DNA from: DATFVJ01 sp963851085
GTDB lineage: Bacteria; Actinomycetota; Actinomycetes; Streptosporangiales; Streptosporangiaceae
Direction of reading: 5' to 3'
Length of the DNA stretch: 64,000 nucleotides
Assembly (NCBI GenBank): GCA_963851085.1
Contig: CAWKNX010000012.1
Coordinates: 1 to 64,000, forward strand
The notes below the pieces were generated by a model, which did not search any database, was not told the DNA's origin, and worked only from the letters and a program-made list of their open reading frames with translations. Shown piece after piece: positions 31,213-40,242 of this stretch (its first letter is position 1; each line of letters begins with the position of its first letter). A program made the translations under genes and the position numbers.

Positions 31213-32283
31213 ATGATCGAGCCCTACCAGGCGCTTGGCCTGGTCCCTACCATGCGCGGCATCAGCCATCGCGGCGAGATCAGGACGAACCTCGAGCATA
31301 TCTCGCACCTGATCAAGGCTGCCTCGTGGCTGTCCAGCCTGGATCTGCCCGTGCGGCTCATCGCCATCCCCGAGGGGGCCCTCCAAGGCTTTAATGACGA
31401 AGTCCTTGATCTCGACCACGAAGAGTTCGCCAGGGAATGCGCGATCGACATCCCGGGCCCGGAAACCGATCATCTCGCCGGGCTCGCGCGGCAGTGGAAG
31501 ACATTCATCATGGCACAGGCCAAGGCCCGCCATCCGGAATTCCCCGGACGTTTCTTCAATGTTGGATTCATTCTCGACCCGGACGGTGAGATAATTCTCA
31601 GGCATCACAAAGTCATGCCGCTCCTGCCGGTCGAGCACTCAGTGACCCCGCACAACGTCTGGGACAAATGGATCGAACTGTACGGCCGTAATCTGGATGC
31701 GTTCTATCCGGTCGCCGACACCAAGATCGGCCGGCTCGGGTTCCTGATGGCCAATGAGGGCTCGTATCCCGAGAACGCCCGCGGCCTGGCGATGAACGGT
31801 GCGGAGGTGCTGTACCGTGGTCCGTATCCGCATCCGCACGTTGGCAACGGCCTGTTCGAGATCCAGAACCGTGCGCGCGCGCTCGACAACAACCTCTACC
31901 TCATCGCATGCAATGTCGGCACCTATTATCTGCACGCCGATTCCACTACCGCGATCGACACTTTTGGCGGCGGGTCAGCCGTCATCGACTACCGTGGCCA
32001 GATTATCGGACGGCACGACTACAGCGGCGGATCATCCTGGGTCGCAGGGACCGTCGACATCGAGGCACTGCGGCATTTCCGCGCGAGCGCGCAATGGGAC
32101 AACTGGATCAAGGACCTGACCACCGAGCAGTACCAGCTCATTTACGAAGAGCCGATATACCCGAAGAACCTGTATCTCGACCGCGCACCATACGGGCACG
32201 AAGAATATCGCAGCCAGGTAACGGCGAGGCAGATCGAGCTCATGCACGAGCGCGGCGTGTGGGTGCCGCCCGACCGGGCCTGA
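31213..32283 (+). CDS. nitrilase-superfamily protein lacking the catalytic cysteine
   Basis: A 356-residue carbon-nitrogen-hydrolase-fold protein. Glu54 (IPEGALQG) and Lys133 (LRHHKVMPLLP) of the catalytic triad are present. The Cys motif, which in active relatives has the form C-x-(E/D)-G-x-(Y/F)-P-E, reads A180-NEGSYPENARGLAMNGAE with a GCC codon. It is therefore predicted not to hydrolyse amides or nitriles through the usual thioester. The rest is well preserved (IQNRARALDNNLYLIACNVG, GGGSAVIDYRGQIIGRHDYS), which suggests selection for some other role. ATG 31213 is preceded by GGAGGGA; an upstream ATG at 31159 is in frame. Confidence 0.85.
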   Translation: MIEPYQALGLVPTMRGISHRGEIRTNLEHISHLIKAASWLSSLDLPVRLIAIPEGALQGFNDEVLDLDHEEFARECAIDIPGPETDHLAGLARQWKTFIMAQAKARHPEFPGRFFNVGFILDPDGEIILRHHKVMPLLPVEHSVTPHNVWDKWIELYGRNLDAFYPVADTKIGRLGFLMANEGSYPENARGLAMNGAEVLYRGPYPHPHVGNGLFEIQNRARALDNNLYLIACNVGTYYLHADSTTAIDTFGGGSAVIDYRGQIIGRHDYSGGSSWVAGTVDIEALRHFRASAQWDNWIKDLTTEQYQLIYEEPIYPKNLYLDRAPYGHEEYRSQVTARQIELMHERGVWVPPDRA

Positions 32284-32329
32284 CGGCACGCCGGCCGACC
32301 CTCGGGCGGGGATCACCACCGCCCGGACC

Positions 32330-32705
32330 GGTGGACGGGCCCTTCCGGATCGGTCTCAACGAGGTGAAGATCGGCCTGACCGTCCCCTGGTTCGCGATCG
32401 AGCTGGCGCGCCAGCGGCTGCACCCGGCGCATTTTGACCGCACCGTCGTCAACGCCACGATGTACAGCCCGCACGACGCGGTAACCGGGGGCTTTCTGGA
32501 CGGGCCGTACCCCCCAGCGAACTCCCGGCCGCCGGCCTCCCGGCCGCTGCCGAGCTGGCCGGCCTCGATGCCACCGCGCACGCGGCCACGAAGCTCCGCG
32601 CCCGCGGCGCCACGCCCGTGGCGCCGCGCCCGCGGCGCCGCGCTGAAGGCCGTGCGCGCTGCGATCGAAGCCGAGCTCACCGCCGGCGCGCGGATGACCG
32701 CCTGA
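32330..32705 (+). pseudogene. enoyl-CoA hydratase/isomerase (crotonase) 3' remnant
   Basis: The frame reads FRIGLNEVKIGLTVPWFAIE, then LARQRLHPAHFDRTVVNATM and SPHDAVTGGFLD, matching the middle of a crotonase. The frame is then lost. A second piece with LKAVRAAIEAELT at the end matches the C-terminus. The N-terminal half, with the oxyanion-hole motif, is missing, and CGCCCGCGGCGCC is duplicated inside the remnant. Confidence 0.75.
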
Positions 32706-32815
32706 CGTCCCGGGCTGCCACCCGGCCAGAGGTGCGGCGTCCAAGATCGATGGCCCCTTGGGAGGGCGATCCCACGGCTGTCAATATGTACCATCGCCTT
32801 CGACCTACGGCGCTT

Positions 32816-32870
32816 TCATGATCGCGGTAACTTTTCCGCACATATCGCCGAGAAGTTACCGCGATCATGA
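32816..32870. repeat. dispersed palindrome, copy C
   Basis: Perfect 18-bp arms TCATGATCGCGGTAACTT and complement flank 19 bases. The loop (TTCCGC..ATA..GCCGAG) is close to that of copy D. It lies between two convergent coding areas; the rest of 32706-33214 holds no gene that I recognise. Confidence 0.95.
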
Positions 32871-33214
32871 AGCCCGGCGTTGCCCGGGCCGCGGGCATCG
32901 CCCGGCTCATGATCCATGGCCCGTTGGGACCGGATCTGGCACCCTGCTGGCCATTCGTATACCAAGCCCACAGTTGATCTTTGCGTCCGGGGAGCAATCG
33001 TGTGGCCAGCGCCGCCGGTGCACCTATGGTTGTCCCGTTGCGGTCGCGCGCGACCCGGCCTCCGGCGATCCTCAGGTAAGGCCGTCCGCAAGGGACACAA
33101 GTACACCCCGAGAACACGCTGATTCAGGGTAATAAGCGGGTGTGCAGGGAGCGCGCGAGGGAAAGGTGGCAACGGCCTGGCCAGCTCCGTCAGGCCTGGG
33201 CGCGCGCTCTTGAG

Positions 33215-33949
33215 CTAGCCCCAGGGCGCGAGCGCAGGAAGCTCACCACCAGTGACGGCCAGCGAGCCGGCGACCGAACCCGGGCGGCCGAGAAACCAGG
33301 CGGCGATCGCCCAGGAAGGACCACGGACGGCGACCCGCGGACCCTGCGCCGGGCCGAAGGGCCAGCGCGCGCCGGTGTCCGTGGCGACCACCTCAAGCGC
33401 CTCATCGGGCGGCAGCCGGTCAGTCACCGTACCTGCCGTCTGGTCAAGGATGTGCGCCACGAACGAAGCGGGCCAGTCGCCCGGGCGGTAGGTGCCCGCG
33501 AGGTCCACACGGTGGATCTCGACTTCCCCCCACCGCATGCCTGGCGTGTCGCGGATGGGCCGCTTGCCGAGCCGGTGATGCAGCATCTCGCGATCCCACA
33601 CCTCGGCGCCAAGGCTCGTCCAGGCATCGTCGAGTGCCTGCGCGCTCTGCTTGACATCGGCCGTCAACTCGGCAACCGGGCGTGCCGCACCGGACTCAAT
33701 GTCGTCGGCGCGCGCCTGCAAGCTGACGTAGGGCGGCACCATTTCACCGCGCCGGGCGCCCTCGACGCTCCGCCGCAGGCCGTCGGCGCTGCGGGCGATG
33801 TGAGTGAGCACGTGACCGACAGTCCAGCCAGGGCACAGCGATGGCCGCGGCACGTCCGCGTCGGCCAGCGCGCCGAAGCCGACCAGCAGTCGGTGGGTCG
33901 CGTCGCGTACGCAATCGATCTGCTGCGCCAGATCAGCCTCCATGACCAT
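33215..33949 (-). CDS. maleylpyruvate isomerase family mycothiol-dependent enzyme
   Basis: A 244-residue DinB-fold protein of the group that uses mycothiol as cofactor. It has the metal-ligand His pattern (LCPGWTVGHVLTHIARSADG, REMLHHRLG, RWGEVEIHRVDL). The C-terminal MDMPI domain is also present (PDEALEVVATDTGARWPFG ... SVAGSLAVTGGELPALAPWG). ATG 33949 is the first start that fits the family. The substrate is unknown; relatives include maleylpyruvate isomerase and mycothiol S-transferases. Confidence 0.88.
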   Translation of the reverse strand: MVMEADLAQQIDCVRDATHRLLVGFGALADADVPRPSLCPGWTVGHVLTHIARSADGLRRSVEGARRGEMVPPYVSLQARADDIESGAARPVAELTADVKQSAQALDDAWTSLGAEVWDREMLHHRLGKRPIRDTPGMRWGEVEIHRVDLAGTYRPGDWPASFVAHILDQTAGTVTDRLPPDEALEVVATDTGARWPFGPAQGPRVAVRGPSWAIAAWFLGRPGSVAGSLAVTGGELPALAPWG

Positions 33950-34258
33950 GACCCAAGCATCACACGGCGCATGCGCGGACGCTTCCCCGGGATCCTCGGC
34001 GCACCTGGTGCGCACACACGCCGCCGCGGCAACGGACGACCGTCCGAACCCGCGCCAGCCGTCCGTCCGTGCCAAAGGCGCCATCGTCGGCGTCGCCAGC
34101 CCCGGCCGGTGACGCGTCGTCCGCGTCTAGCGCGCGTCCTGCTCGCTGGAGCCGGAGAACGGCGCGCCAGGCCGTTCGGGATAATTGGCGGTCACCGCGG
34201 GCCGACAGCGCGCCGGGGGTGCGGGATCCCCGTGAACGACGACGGCGCCCGGCCCGTG
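33950..34258. other. gap without a recognised gene
   Basis: About 310 GC-rich bases upstream of the mycothiol-enzyme gene. It contains no coding region that I can support. Confidence 0.4.
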
Positions 34259-34729
34259 CTACGGACCCGCGGGAAACGCGCCCTCCGACACATACGACAG
34301 CAGGCGCTCTGCCCGCAGCAGGAGCCATACGCCCACCCAGTCACCGCCGATCCGCGACGGGACGTCCGCAGGCACGTCTGCGGGCCCGACAATGGTGACT
34401 GGTCCCTCAACGATCACAACTACGTGCTCATCGCGATCACCCTGGGTCACTACCATGGTCATCCAGGGCTGGCCGCGCACGTTACGTTCTCGCACCGACC
34501 CAGTCACCGTGGGCAGCCAGAACGAGGTCTCCTGCCGGACGTAGGAGGACATCGCGGCGTGCGGGCGGCCATCCGGCCGGGCCGAGCCGACCACGGCAAA
34601 GGCGCGCCGGTCCAGGTATCCGGCGAGCTGACCGCCGGTCATGCGCCGCTCCGGCGGATAGGACCTGGCCGTGGCCGTGGTCGCGCGCGCGAATGTCCGA
34701 TCTTGCAGCCGGGCGAGAGCTTCGCTCAT
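34259..34729 (-). CDS. pyridoxamine 5'-phosphate oxidase-fold protein
   Basis: A 156-residue split-barrel flavin-binding protein. The typical pattern is YLDRRAFAVVGSARPDGRPH then SSYVRQETSFWLPTVTGSVR and RNVRGQPWMTMVVTQGDRDE. Stand-alone members bind FMN, F420 or haem, and which one applies here cannot be told. The N-terminal helix precedes the barrel. ATG 34729 is the likely start. Neighbours give no pathway link. Confidence 0.8.
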   Translation of the reverse strand: MSEALARLQDRTFARATTATARSYPPERRMTGGQLAGYLDRRAFAVVGSARPDGRPHAAMSSYVRQETSFWLPTVTGSVRERNVRGQPWMTMVVTQGDRDEHVVVIVEGPVTIVGPADVPADVPSRIGGDWVGVWLLLRAERLLSYVSEGAFPAGP

Positions 34730-34844
34730 GCCCCAGTTGTACCGGCAGGCGCGCCGGGCAGGCGGCGGAGCCAGCCAACACGGCCGGGACGGCTGGCAGC
34801 GGGCTGACCGCGGCTTGACAGCGGCGAGCTTTACCTCGCGGCGG

Positions 34845-35165
34845 TCAGCGCGCGTAGTTGATGAGCGCGCCGCCGTCGATCGGCACGACAGCCCCCGGTG
34901 ATGAACGACGAGGCGGGTGAGGCGAGCAACAGGGCCAGGCCCCTCAGTTCGGCCGGGTCACCCATTCGGCCCATCGGGATGGTCCGGCTCCACCGGGATT
35001 CGTCGCCCGGCTGCCGCTGCCCGCCCGGGCACCGCACCGATGTTGGTGCGGAACGGTCCTGGCGCGATCGCGTTGACGCGGACTCCGTGCGGCGCGAGTT
35101 CGAGCGCCGCCTGCCGGGTCAGATTGATCAGTGCCGCCTTGGCGGCGATGTAGGAGTTCGACACG
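34845..35165 (-). pseudogene. short-chain dehydrogenase 3' remnant
   Basis: The catalytic YxxxK motif (YIAAKAALINLTRQAALELA) and HGVRVNAIAPGPFRTNI are in one frame. The C-terminal part (SRWSRTIPMGRMGDPAELRG, LALLLASPASSFITGG) is in another, and VPIDGGALINYAR in a third. The N-terminal Rossmann half is missing. So at least two shifts and a truncation have destroyed it. Confidence 0.85.
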
Positions 35166-35273
35166 AGGGGATCCGTGCTGGCCCGGGGAGACGACCCCCG
35201 GAACCCCGGCCGTCCAGTGCTGGCCGGGAGACGACCCCGGCCTGCCCGCATTGCCGTTGCCGGCCCCACGCCA

Positions 35274-35337
35274 GCAGGCCCGTCACGCCCGCAGGCCCGT
35301 CACGCCCGCAGGCCCGTCACGCCGCAGGCCCGTCACG
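35274..35337. repeat. 17-bp tandem repeat
   Basis: GCAGGCCCGTCACGCCC recurs at 35274, 35291, 35308 and 35324 (the third unit is one base short). It lies upstream of the DUF3224-MarR operon. Confidence 0.9.
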
Positions 35338-35383
35338 GACCACTGGGCTATACATATGCGTGAGTCACACATATGGTTAGGCG

Positions 35384-35788
35384 ATGGCCAACACCTTCGA
35401 AACCAAGCTACGGATCGCCTCGTGGGACGAGCGTCCCTACCGCGAACTCGAGGACGGAAGCAAGTTCTGCAAGGCCGACGTCAGCCTCGCCGGTGGCACG
35501 GACGCCATAATGGAGGGTGCCTTCGAGGCTCTCCTGTACTACCGGCCGGACGGCACGAGCAGCTACGTGACGCTCATGCACGTGGCCGCGAAGCTGGAAG
35601 GAAGGTCGGGAACCTTCGTCCTGCGCGGCGAGGGATCCTACGACGGGACGACGGCGCGCATGGCGGCCTCGGTGATCGACGGTTCACAAACCGGCGATCT
35701 CGCGGGACTGTCCGCGACGATCGAGAGCGTGTCGACTCACGCCGACTATCCGTTCATGCCGCTGACGGTCACCTACTCCATCGGGTGA
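35384..35788 (+). CDS. DUF3224 protein
   Basis: A 134-residue beta-barrel-like protein of the DUF3224 (allene-oxide-cyclase-like) family. Family elements are FETKLRIASWDERPYRELED, KADVSLAGGTDAIMEGAFEA, VTLMHVAAKLEGRSGTFVLR and GEGSYDGTTARMAASVIDGS. Function is not known. Its TGA overlaps the GTG of the marR gene (GTGA), so the two are translationally coupled. Such pairing often marks a target regulated by its adjacent MarR protein. Confidence 0.9.
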   Translation: MANTFETKLRIASWDERPYRELEDGSKFCKADVSLAGGTDAIMEGAFEALLYYRPDGTSSYVTLMHVAAKLEGRSGTFVLRGEGSYDGTTARMAASVIDGSQTGDLAGLSATIESVSTHADYPFMPLTVTYSIG

Positions 35789-36318
35789 GCACGTTAGAGC
35801 AGCAGGCGAACCTGCTCGGGGCGTTCGCCGGCGTCCTCACGGACATGACAACGGCGGAAATGAGCGCCGCGTCCGGTCTGGCGGCCTCTGACGTATCTGC
35901 ACTTTCTGCCCTGCTGCACATCCTGCACAAGCCGACGATCGACCAGCTTCACCGGGTCCTCGGGCTGACCCCGTCCGGCACGGTTCGCCTGGTTGACCGG
36001 CTGGCCGAGCGTGGATTCGTGACACGCGGGCCGGGCGCCGACCGCCGCGAGCGATCCGTGGCACTGACCGTCCAGGGCCAGCGGGTCGCGGACCGCATCA
36101 CCGAGGCGCGAGCCCGCATGCTGTCGTCGAGCCTGGCGGATCTGACCCAGGCCCAGCGTGAAAGCCTGCACGAACTGATCTCTGAGATCATGGTGACCAT
36201 CGTGAACGAGAAGAGCGGCGGAGCCTGGATCTGCCGGCTGTGTGATCTGCGGGCGTGCGGTCGCGCGGAAGGCCACTGCCCGACCGCCAATGCGGCAGCG
36301 GCCAAATACCTGGGCTAG
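35785..36318 (+). CDS. MarR-family regulator with a C-terminal cysteine cluster
   Basis: A 177-residue winged-helix regulator starting at GTG 35785. The DNA-binding part is ALLHILHKPTIDQLHRVLGL then TPSGTVRLVDRLAERGFVTR and the wing GPGADRRERSVALT. After the dimerisation helices the C-terminus reads CRLCDLRACGRAEGHCP, four Cys with spacing 2-4-6. This could bind a metal or sense oxidation. It is coupled to the DUF3224 gene, which is likely its target. Confidence 0.9.
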   Translation: MSTLEQQANLLGAFAGVLTDMTTAEMSAASGLAASDVSALSALLHILHKPTIDQLHRVLGLTPSGTVRLVDRLAERGFVTRGPGADRRERSVALTVQGQRVADRITEARARMLSSSLADLTQAQRESLHELISEIMVTIVNEKSGGAWICRLCDLRACGRAEGHCPTANAAAAKYLG

Positions 36319-36393
36319 CAGCGGATCACTCCATGATCGCAGCGGAATTCACGCCGTATAGGCCTCCCGTGCTCCCGGCCCGGAGGGCCCAAC

Positions 36394-36451
36394 CATGATC
36401 GATGGCTCCTGGGGCCGGTCTGCAGACCGGCCCCAGGAGCCATCGATCATG
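36394..36451. repeat. perfect 58-bp palindrome
   Basis: 29-bp arms with no loop: CATGATCGATGGCTCCTGGG at the outer left and its complement at the right, centre CTGCAG. It lies between the convergent marR and DUF2087 genes. Confidence 0.95.
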
Positions 36452-36505
36452 AAGACCCGGTGCGCACGGGTGCACCGCAGGCCGAGGGCCCGCTGCCGTT
36501 GTGGA

Positions 36506-37063
36506 TCAGACGTCTACGGAACCGCCGGTGCGCCAGTATTGCCCCGACTCGCGCATCAGGAACCCCTCGTCGACCAGCGAACGCCGCAACGTCGCGTAAT
36601 CATCGTTGAATGCGCGCAAGATCGTGTTGACTTCTTGCTCCGTATGCCTGATACCCGGCTCGAAGCCCTGCGCGAGATGGTCAAGAACGGCCAGCCGCTT
36701 GCGCCGCGTCGCCGGCAGCCGTTCGAGCCGCCCGCCACGCAGGAAGGCTCCCACCACCGCCGCTCCGGGCGAGTCGCCGGCACCGGGGCGCCCTGAGTCT
36801 GGCTCGGGCGCCGTCGCGATTACGGCTTCACGCAGCGCCTCGGGGTGAGGCACCCAGTCCGCTCCTGAGCGGGACACGAGACCACCCCGCTGGAGCTGGG
36901 AAAGCGCCCGCAGCGTTTCCCGCTCCGAGGTCCCAGCCCAGCGGGCGGCCGCCGAACTGGACCGCGCACCCAAAATCAGCGCGGCGAACACGCGAAGCCG
37001 CTGCTCAGTCGCGAGCAGGCCAAGCACTCGCGCAGGATCGAGTTCATCCGCGACCACAGACAC
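36506..37063 (-). CDS. ArsR-like winged-helix regulator with DUF2087 domain
   Basis: A 185-residue protein. The N-terminal half is a winged HTH (LLATEQRLRVFAALILGARS, ARWAGTSERETLRALSQLQR, GGLVSRSG). The C-terminal half is DUF2087 (LERLPATRRKRLAVLDHLAQ, TEQEVNTILRAFNDDYATLR, RSLVDEGFLMRESGQYWR). Regulators of this type often control adjacent transporter genes; here the ABC exporter operon lies divergently 257 bp away. The target and signal are inferred only. Confidence 0.85.
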   Translation of the reverse strand: MSVVADELDPARVLGLLATEQRLRVFAALILGARSSSAAARWAGTSERETLRALSQLQRGGLVSRSGADWVPHPEALREAVIATAPEPDSGRPGAGDSPGAAVVGAFLRGGRLERLPATRRKRLAVLDHLAQGFEPGIRHTEQEVNTILRAFNDDYATLRRSLVDEGFLMRESGQYWRTGGSVDV

Positions 37064-37320
37064 TTTCTACAGCGTTTCGCAGGGACAGGCCGCCATGGGC
37101 CGGCAATTCGGCTCCGTCGCCGGCCCGGTGTCCACAATGCTGACCCGCGCCGCCCGGGCCCGGCCGGGTCGCACCGGCCCTCGCACGGCACGCAGTATCT
37201 GGGAGAAGGCGCTTTGTGCCTGGCCGCCGGGGACCTTCAGCCCTGCCATCGCCCGTCTGCCCTTCGTCATCCTGGCTGCGTCGGCGAAATCCTGGCTGCG
37301 TCGGCGAAGAAAGAGGCGCC

Positions 37321-38280
37321 ATGGATCTGCGGACGTACCAGCCCGGCCTTGGAACCGCCGCACCGGCGGGGCAAACGGTGCTGCGCACCGAGGGCCTGAC
37401 CAAGCACTACGGCCCGGTCGTCGGGCTCGACGCGCTGAGCCTGGAGGTCTCGGCGGGTGAGGTGCTCGGCTACCTCGGGCCCAACGGCGCCGGGAAGACC
37501 ACGACCATCCGGCTGCTGCTCGGCCTGATCATGCCGACCGCCGGCCGCGCCGAGATCTTCGGGATGGATGTACAGGACAACAAGGCCGCGGTGCACGCCC
37601 GCGTCGCGTACGTGCCCGGTGAGGCGACCCTGTGGCCGTCGCTGACCGGCGGCGAGACCCTTCACCTACTGGCCAGGGTGCATGGCGAGACCGACGTCCC
37701 TTACCGTGACCAGCTCATCAAGCGGTTCGACTTCGACCCATCCAGGAAGGTCCGCGCGTACTCCAAAGGCAACAGGCAGAAGATCAACCTGATCGCCGCG
37801 CTGGCCACCCGCGCCGACCTGGTGATCATGGATGAGCCGACCAGTGGTCTCGACCCGCTGATGGAGCAGGCCTTCCGCGAGAGTGTGCTCGAGGCCAGGG
37901 GCAACGGGCAGACCGTGTTCCTGTCGTCGCATGTGCTTTCCGAGGTCGAGGCGCTGTGTGACCGCGTCGCTATCCTGCGGGCCGGCCGGCTGGTCGAGAT
38001 CGGCACACTGGCCCAGATGCGGCACCTTTCCGCGCTGACGGTCGAAGCATCCTTCCCGGGCCCGCCCCCCGCGGTGGACAAGGTGGCCGGTGTGAGCGCG
38101 GTGAGGATCGCCGGTCACAACCTGAGCTGCCAGATACGCGGGCCGGTCGACGGACTGCTGACCGTGCTCGCGGCCGCGCACCCGAAGACGCTGCTGAGCC
38201 GCGAGCCATCGCTCGAAGAGCTGTTCCTGTCGCTTTACGGCGAGCAGGAACTCAGGAACAACGGCGCTCGCGGTGGCTAG
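37321..38280 (+). CDS. ABC transporter ATP-binding protein (drug-exporter type)
   Basis: The 319-residue ATPase subunit. Walker A is GYLGPNGAGKTTTIRLLLGL, the signature is YSKGNRQKINLIAALATRAD, and Walker B is LVIMDEPTSGLDPLMEQAF, followed by the His-switch SSHVLSE. A C-terminal domain typical of DrrA-type exporters is present. ATG 37321 gives MDLRTYQPG. Its stop overlaps the GTG start of the permease gene by 8 bp, so both are one operon. A 20-bp direct repeat (TCCTGGCTGCGTCGGCGAA) lies just upstream at 37271-37310. Confidence 0.93.
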   Translation: MDLRTYQPGLGTAAPAGQTVLRTEGLTKHYGPVVGLDALSLEVSAGEVLGYLGPNGAGKTTTIRLLLGLIMPTAGRAEIFGMDVQDNKAAVHARVAYVPGEATLWPSLTGGETLHLLARVHGETDVPYRDQLIKRFDFDPSRKVRAYSKGNRQKINLIAALATRADLVIMDEPTSGLDPLMEQAFRESVLEARGNGQTVFLSSHVLSEVEALCDRVAILRAGRLVEIGTLAQMRHLSALTVEASFPGPPPAVDKVAGVSAVRIAGHNLSCQIRGPVDGLLTVLAAAHPKTLLSREPSLEELFLSLYGEQELRNNGARGG

Positions 38281-39931
38281 CGCCGCCAGCGGGCTGACCC
38301 GCTACCCCCGGCCGGAGCTGGCCGTCGCGCGCTTCGTCGGCAGGCATATGGTCAGGACGGGCGGCCTGTGGGGCCTGGTGATCGGTTTCTATGCCTACGA
38401 GACAGCCGTCGGCTACATCGCCCTCGCGCCAACCGCCAGCCAGCGCGACAAGCTGCTGTCCGCGTTCGCGAGCAACACCGGGCTGAAGGCGCTGATGGGT
38501 GACACCCACCGGATCGACACCGTCGGCGGCTTCGTGGACTGGCGGGTGATCGGCGTTACGTCCATCGTCGTGTCGATCTGGGCGCTGCTGGCCGCCACCA
38601 AGACGCTGCGCGGCGAAGAGGCGGCAGGGCGCCTGGAGCTGTTCCTGGCGGGCCAGGCAACCGCCCGCCGCGCCGCGGTCAATGCCCTGATCGGCCTGGC
38701 TGCAGGCATCGGGGCCATGTACGTCGCAGTCGCTGCGATCACCGCCGCGGTAGGCGCCCGGCAGGATGTGGCGTTCGGCGTCGGCCGGAGTCTCTTCTTC
38801 GGGCTGACGGTGGTGGCAAGCGCGGCCATGTTCCTGGGCGTCGGCGCGGTGGCCAGCGAGGTGATGCCCACCAGGTCGCGTGCCGCGGGCGTCGCCGCCG
38901 CGACGTTCGGGGTGGCCTTCATGCTGCGGGCCATCGGCGACTCCGCGGCCAGCGCCCACTGGCTGGTCTACGTGAGCCCGCTCGGCTGGGTGGAGCAACT
39001 ACGCCCGCTCGGCGACTCGCAGCCGCTCTGGCTGGTGCCCATCGCGGCCCTGACCGCAGCCTGCGCCATGCTCACCGTGTATCTGGCGGGCCGCCGCGAC
39101 CTTGGCGCGAGCTTGCTCGCCGACAAGGATTCCGCGGCGCCACGCCTGGCGTTGCTGAACTCGCCGCTGCGGCTGGCGGTGCGCCTTTCCTGGCCGACGA
39201 TCCTCAGCTGGCTGGCCGCGATAGCGGTCGCGGGCGCGCTGTACGGCTCATTCGCGAAGTCGGCCAGCCAGGCGTTCGCCTCGTCGAGCCTGCTGAGGAA
39301 GTTCGGCAGCAACCTCACCGAGCCGGCCGCACGAAATGTGCAGCAGTTGGGCGCGCGGACCTACGCCGGCGTCGTCTTCCTGATGCTCATGACACTGATC
39401 ATGGTCTACGTGGCCAGTGCCATGGGCAGGCTGCGCGAGGATGAGGCAGAAGGCTACCTGGACAACCTGTTCGTGCGCAGCGTCAGCCGGCCGCGGTTGC
39501 TGACCGGGCGCATCGCCCTCGTCGCGGCCGTCGTCGCTGCCGCCGGCGTTTTGGGCGGTACGGTCTTCTGGGCCGGCGCCGCCAGCCAGCATGCGGCGCT
39601 GACCTTTCACGAGTTGCTGCTGGCCGGCATCAACAGCGCCGTTCCCGCGGCCCTGCTGCTTGGCGTCGGCGTGTTCGCGTTCGGTTTCGCGCCCCGGCTG
39701 ACGACGGCCGTGAGCTATGGGCTCCTCGCGTGGGCCTTCCTGGTTGAGATGCTGGGCTCGGCTATCAAGGTCAACCACTGGGTGATGGACACCTCGCTGC
39801 TGCACCACGTGGCGCTCTCCCCCGCCGTCAGCCCGGACTGGCGCATCGCGGGCACGTACCTGGCGATCGGCTTCGTCGCGGCGATCCTTGGTGGGTGGCG
39901 CTTCACGCGGCGGGATCTGCAGAGCCTTTAG
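38273..39931 (+). CDS. ABC exporter permease (polyketide-antibiotic exporter type)
   Basis: The 552-residue membrane subunit of the exporter, with about twelve hydrophobic helices in two halves. Each half has the conserved soluble loop: TLRGEEAAGRLELFLAGQAT near residue 115 and GRLREDEAEGYLDNLFVRSV near residue 390. This doubled ABC-2 layout is typical of the exporters in antibiotic-producing actinomycetes. GTG 38273 overlaps the ATPase stop. The substrate is not known; no biosynthetic cluster is next to it. Confidence 0.9.
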   Translation: MASAASGLTRYPRPELAVARFVGRHMVRTGGLWGLVIGFYAYETAVGYIALAPTASQRDKLLSAFASNTGLKALMGDTHRIDTVGGFVDWRVIGVTSIVVSIWALLAATKTLRGEEAAGRLELFLAGQATARRAAVNALIGLAAGIGAMYVAVAAITAAVGARQDVAFGVGRSLFFGLTVVASAAMFLGVGAVASEVMPTRSRAAGVAAATFGVAFMLRAIGDSAASAHWLVYVSPLGWVEQLRPLGDSQPLWLVPIAALTAACAMLTVYLAGRRDLGASLLADKDSAAPRLALLNSPLRLAVRLSWPTILSWLAAIAVAGALYGSFAKSASQAFASSSLLRKFGSNLTEPAARNVQQLGARTYAGVVFLMLMTLIMVYVASAMGRLREDEAEGYLDNLFVRSVSRPRLLTGRIALVAAVVAAAGVLGGTVFWAGAASQHAALTFHELLLAGINSAVPAALLLGVGVFAFGFAPRLTTAVSYGLLAWAFLVEMLGSAIKVNHWVMDTSLLHHVALSPAVSPDWRIAGTYLAIGFVAAILGGWRFTRRDLQSL

Positions 39932-40099
39932 CGGTCCCGCTGTATCAGGACGGGGGTTGGCGTTCTCTGCACAGATAAGAAAGCGGTTTGGCGGCCCGCT
40001 GAAAAAGCGCCCAGGCTCAGGCCGTGGCGCGCTGAAGGTCACCAGGCGGGTGGTCACCGGAATACATTCGGTCGCGCGGGTGGGCCGCGCGCCGGTTTA

Positions 40100-40137
40100 G
40101 CGGCGCCGCTGGCTCTGATCGTTGCCAGCGGCGCCGC
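40100..40137. terminator. bidirectional hairpin between convergent genes
   Basis: 14-bp perfect stem GCGGCGCCGCTGGC and complement with a 10-base loop. It lies between the permease stop and the FMN reductase stop, which converge. No T-run is visible. The rest of 39932-40242 has no gene. Confidence 0.7.
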
Positions 40138-40242
40138 GGCTACCGGCCCGCAGGTTGTCAGGCGGCATCGCCGACGGTGGCGAGCGCGGCGGCGACGGCG
40201 AGCGCCGCGGTGCATCGAAAAACCGTCGCGGGGCGCAGCCGC

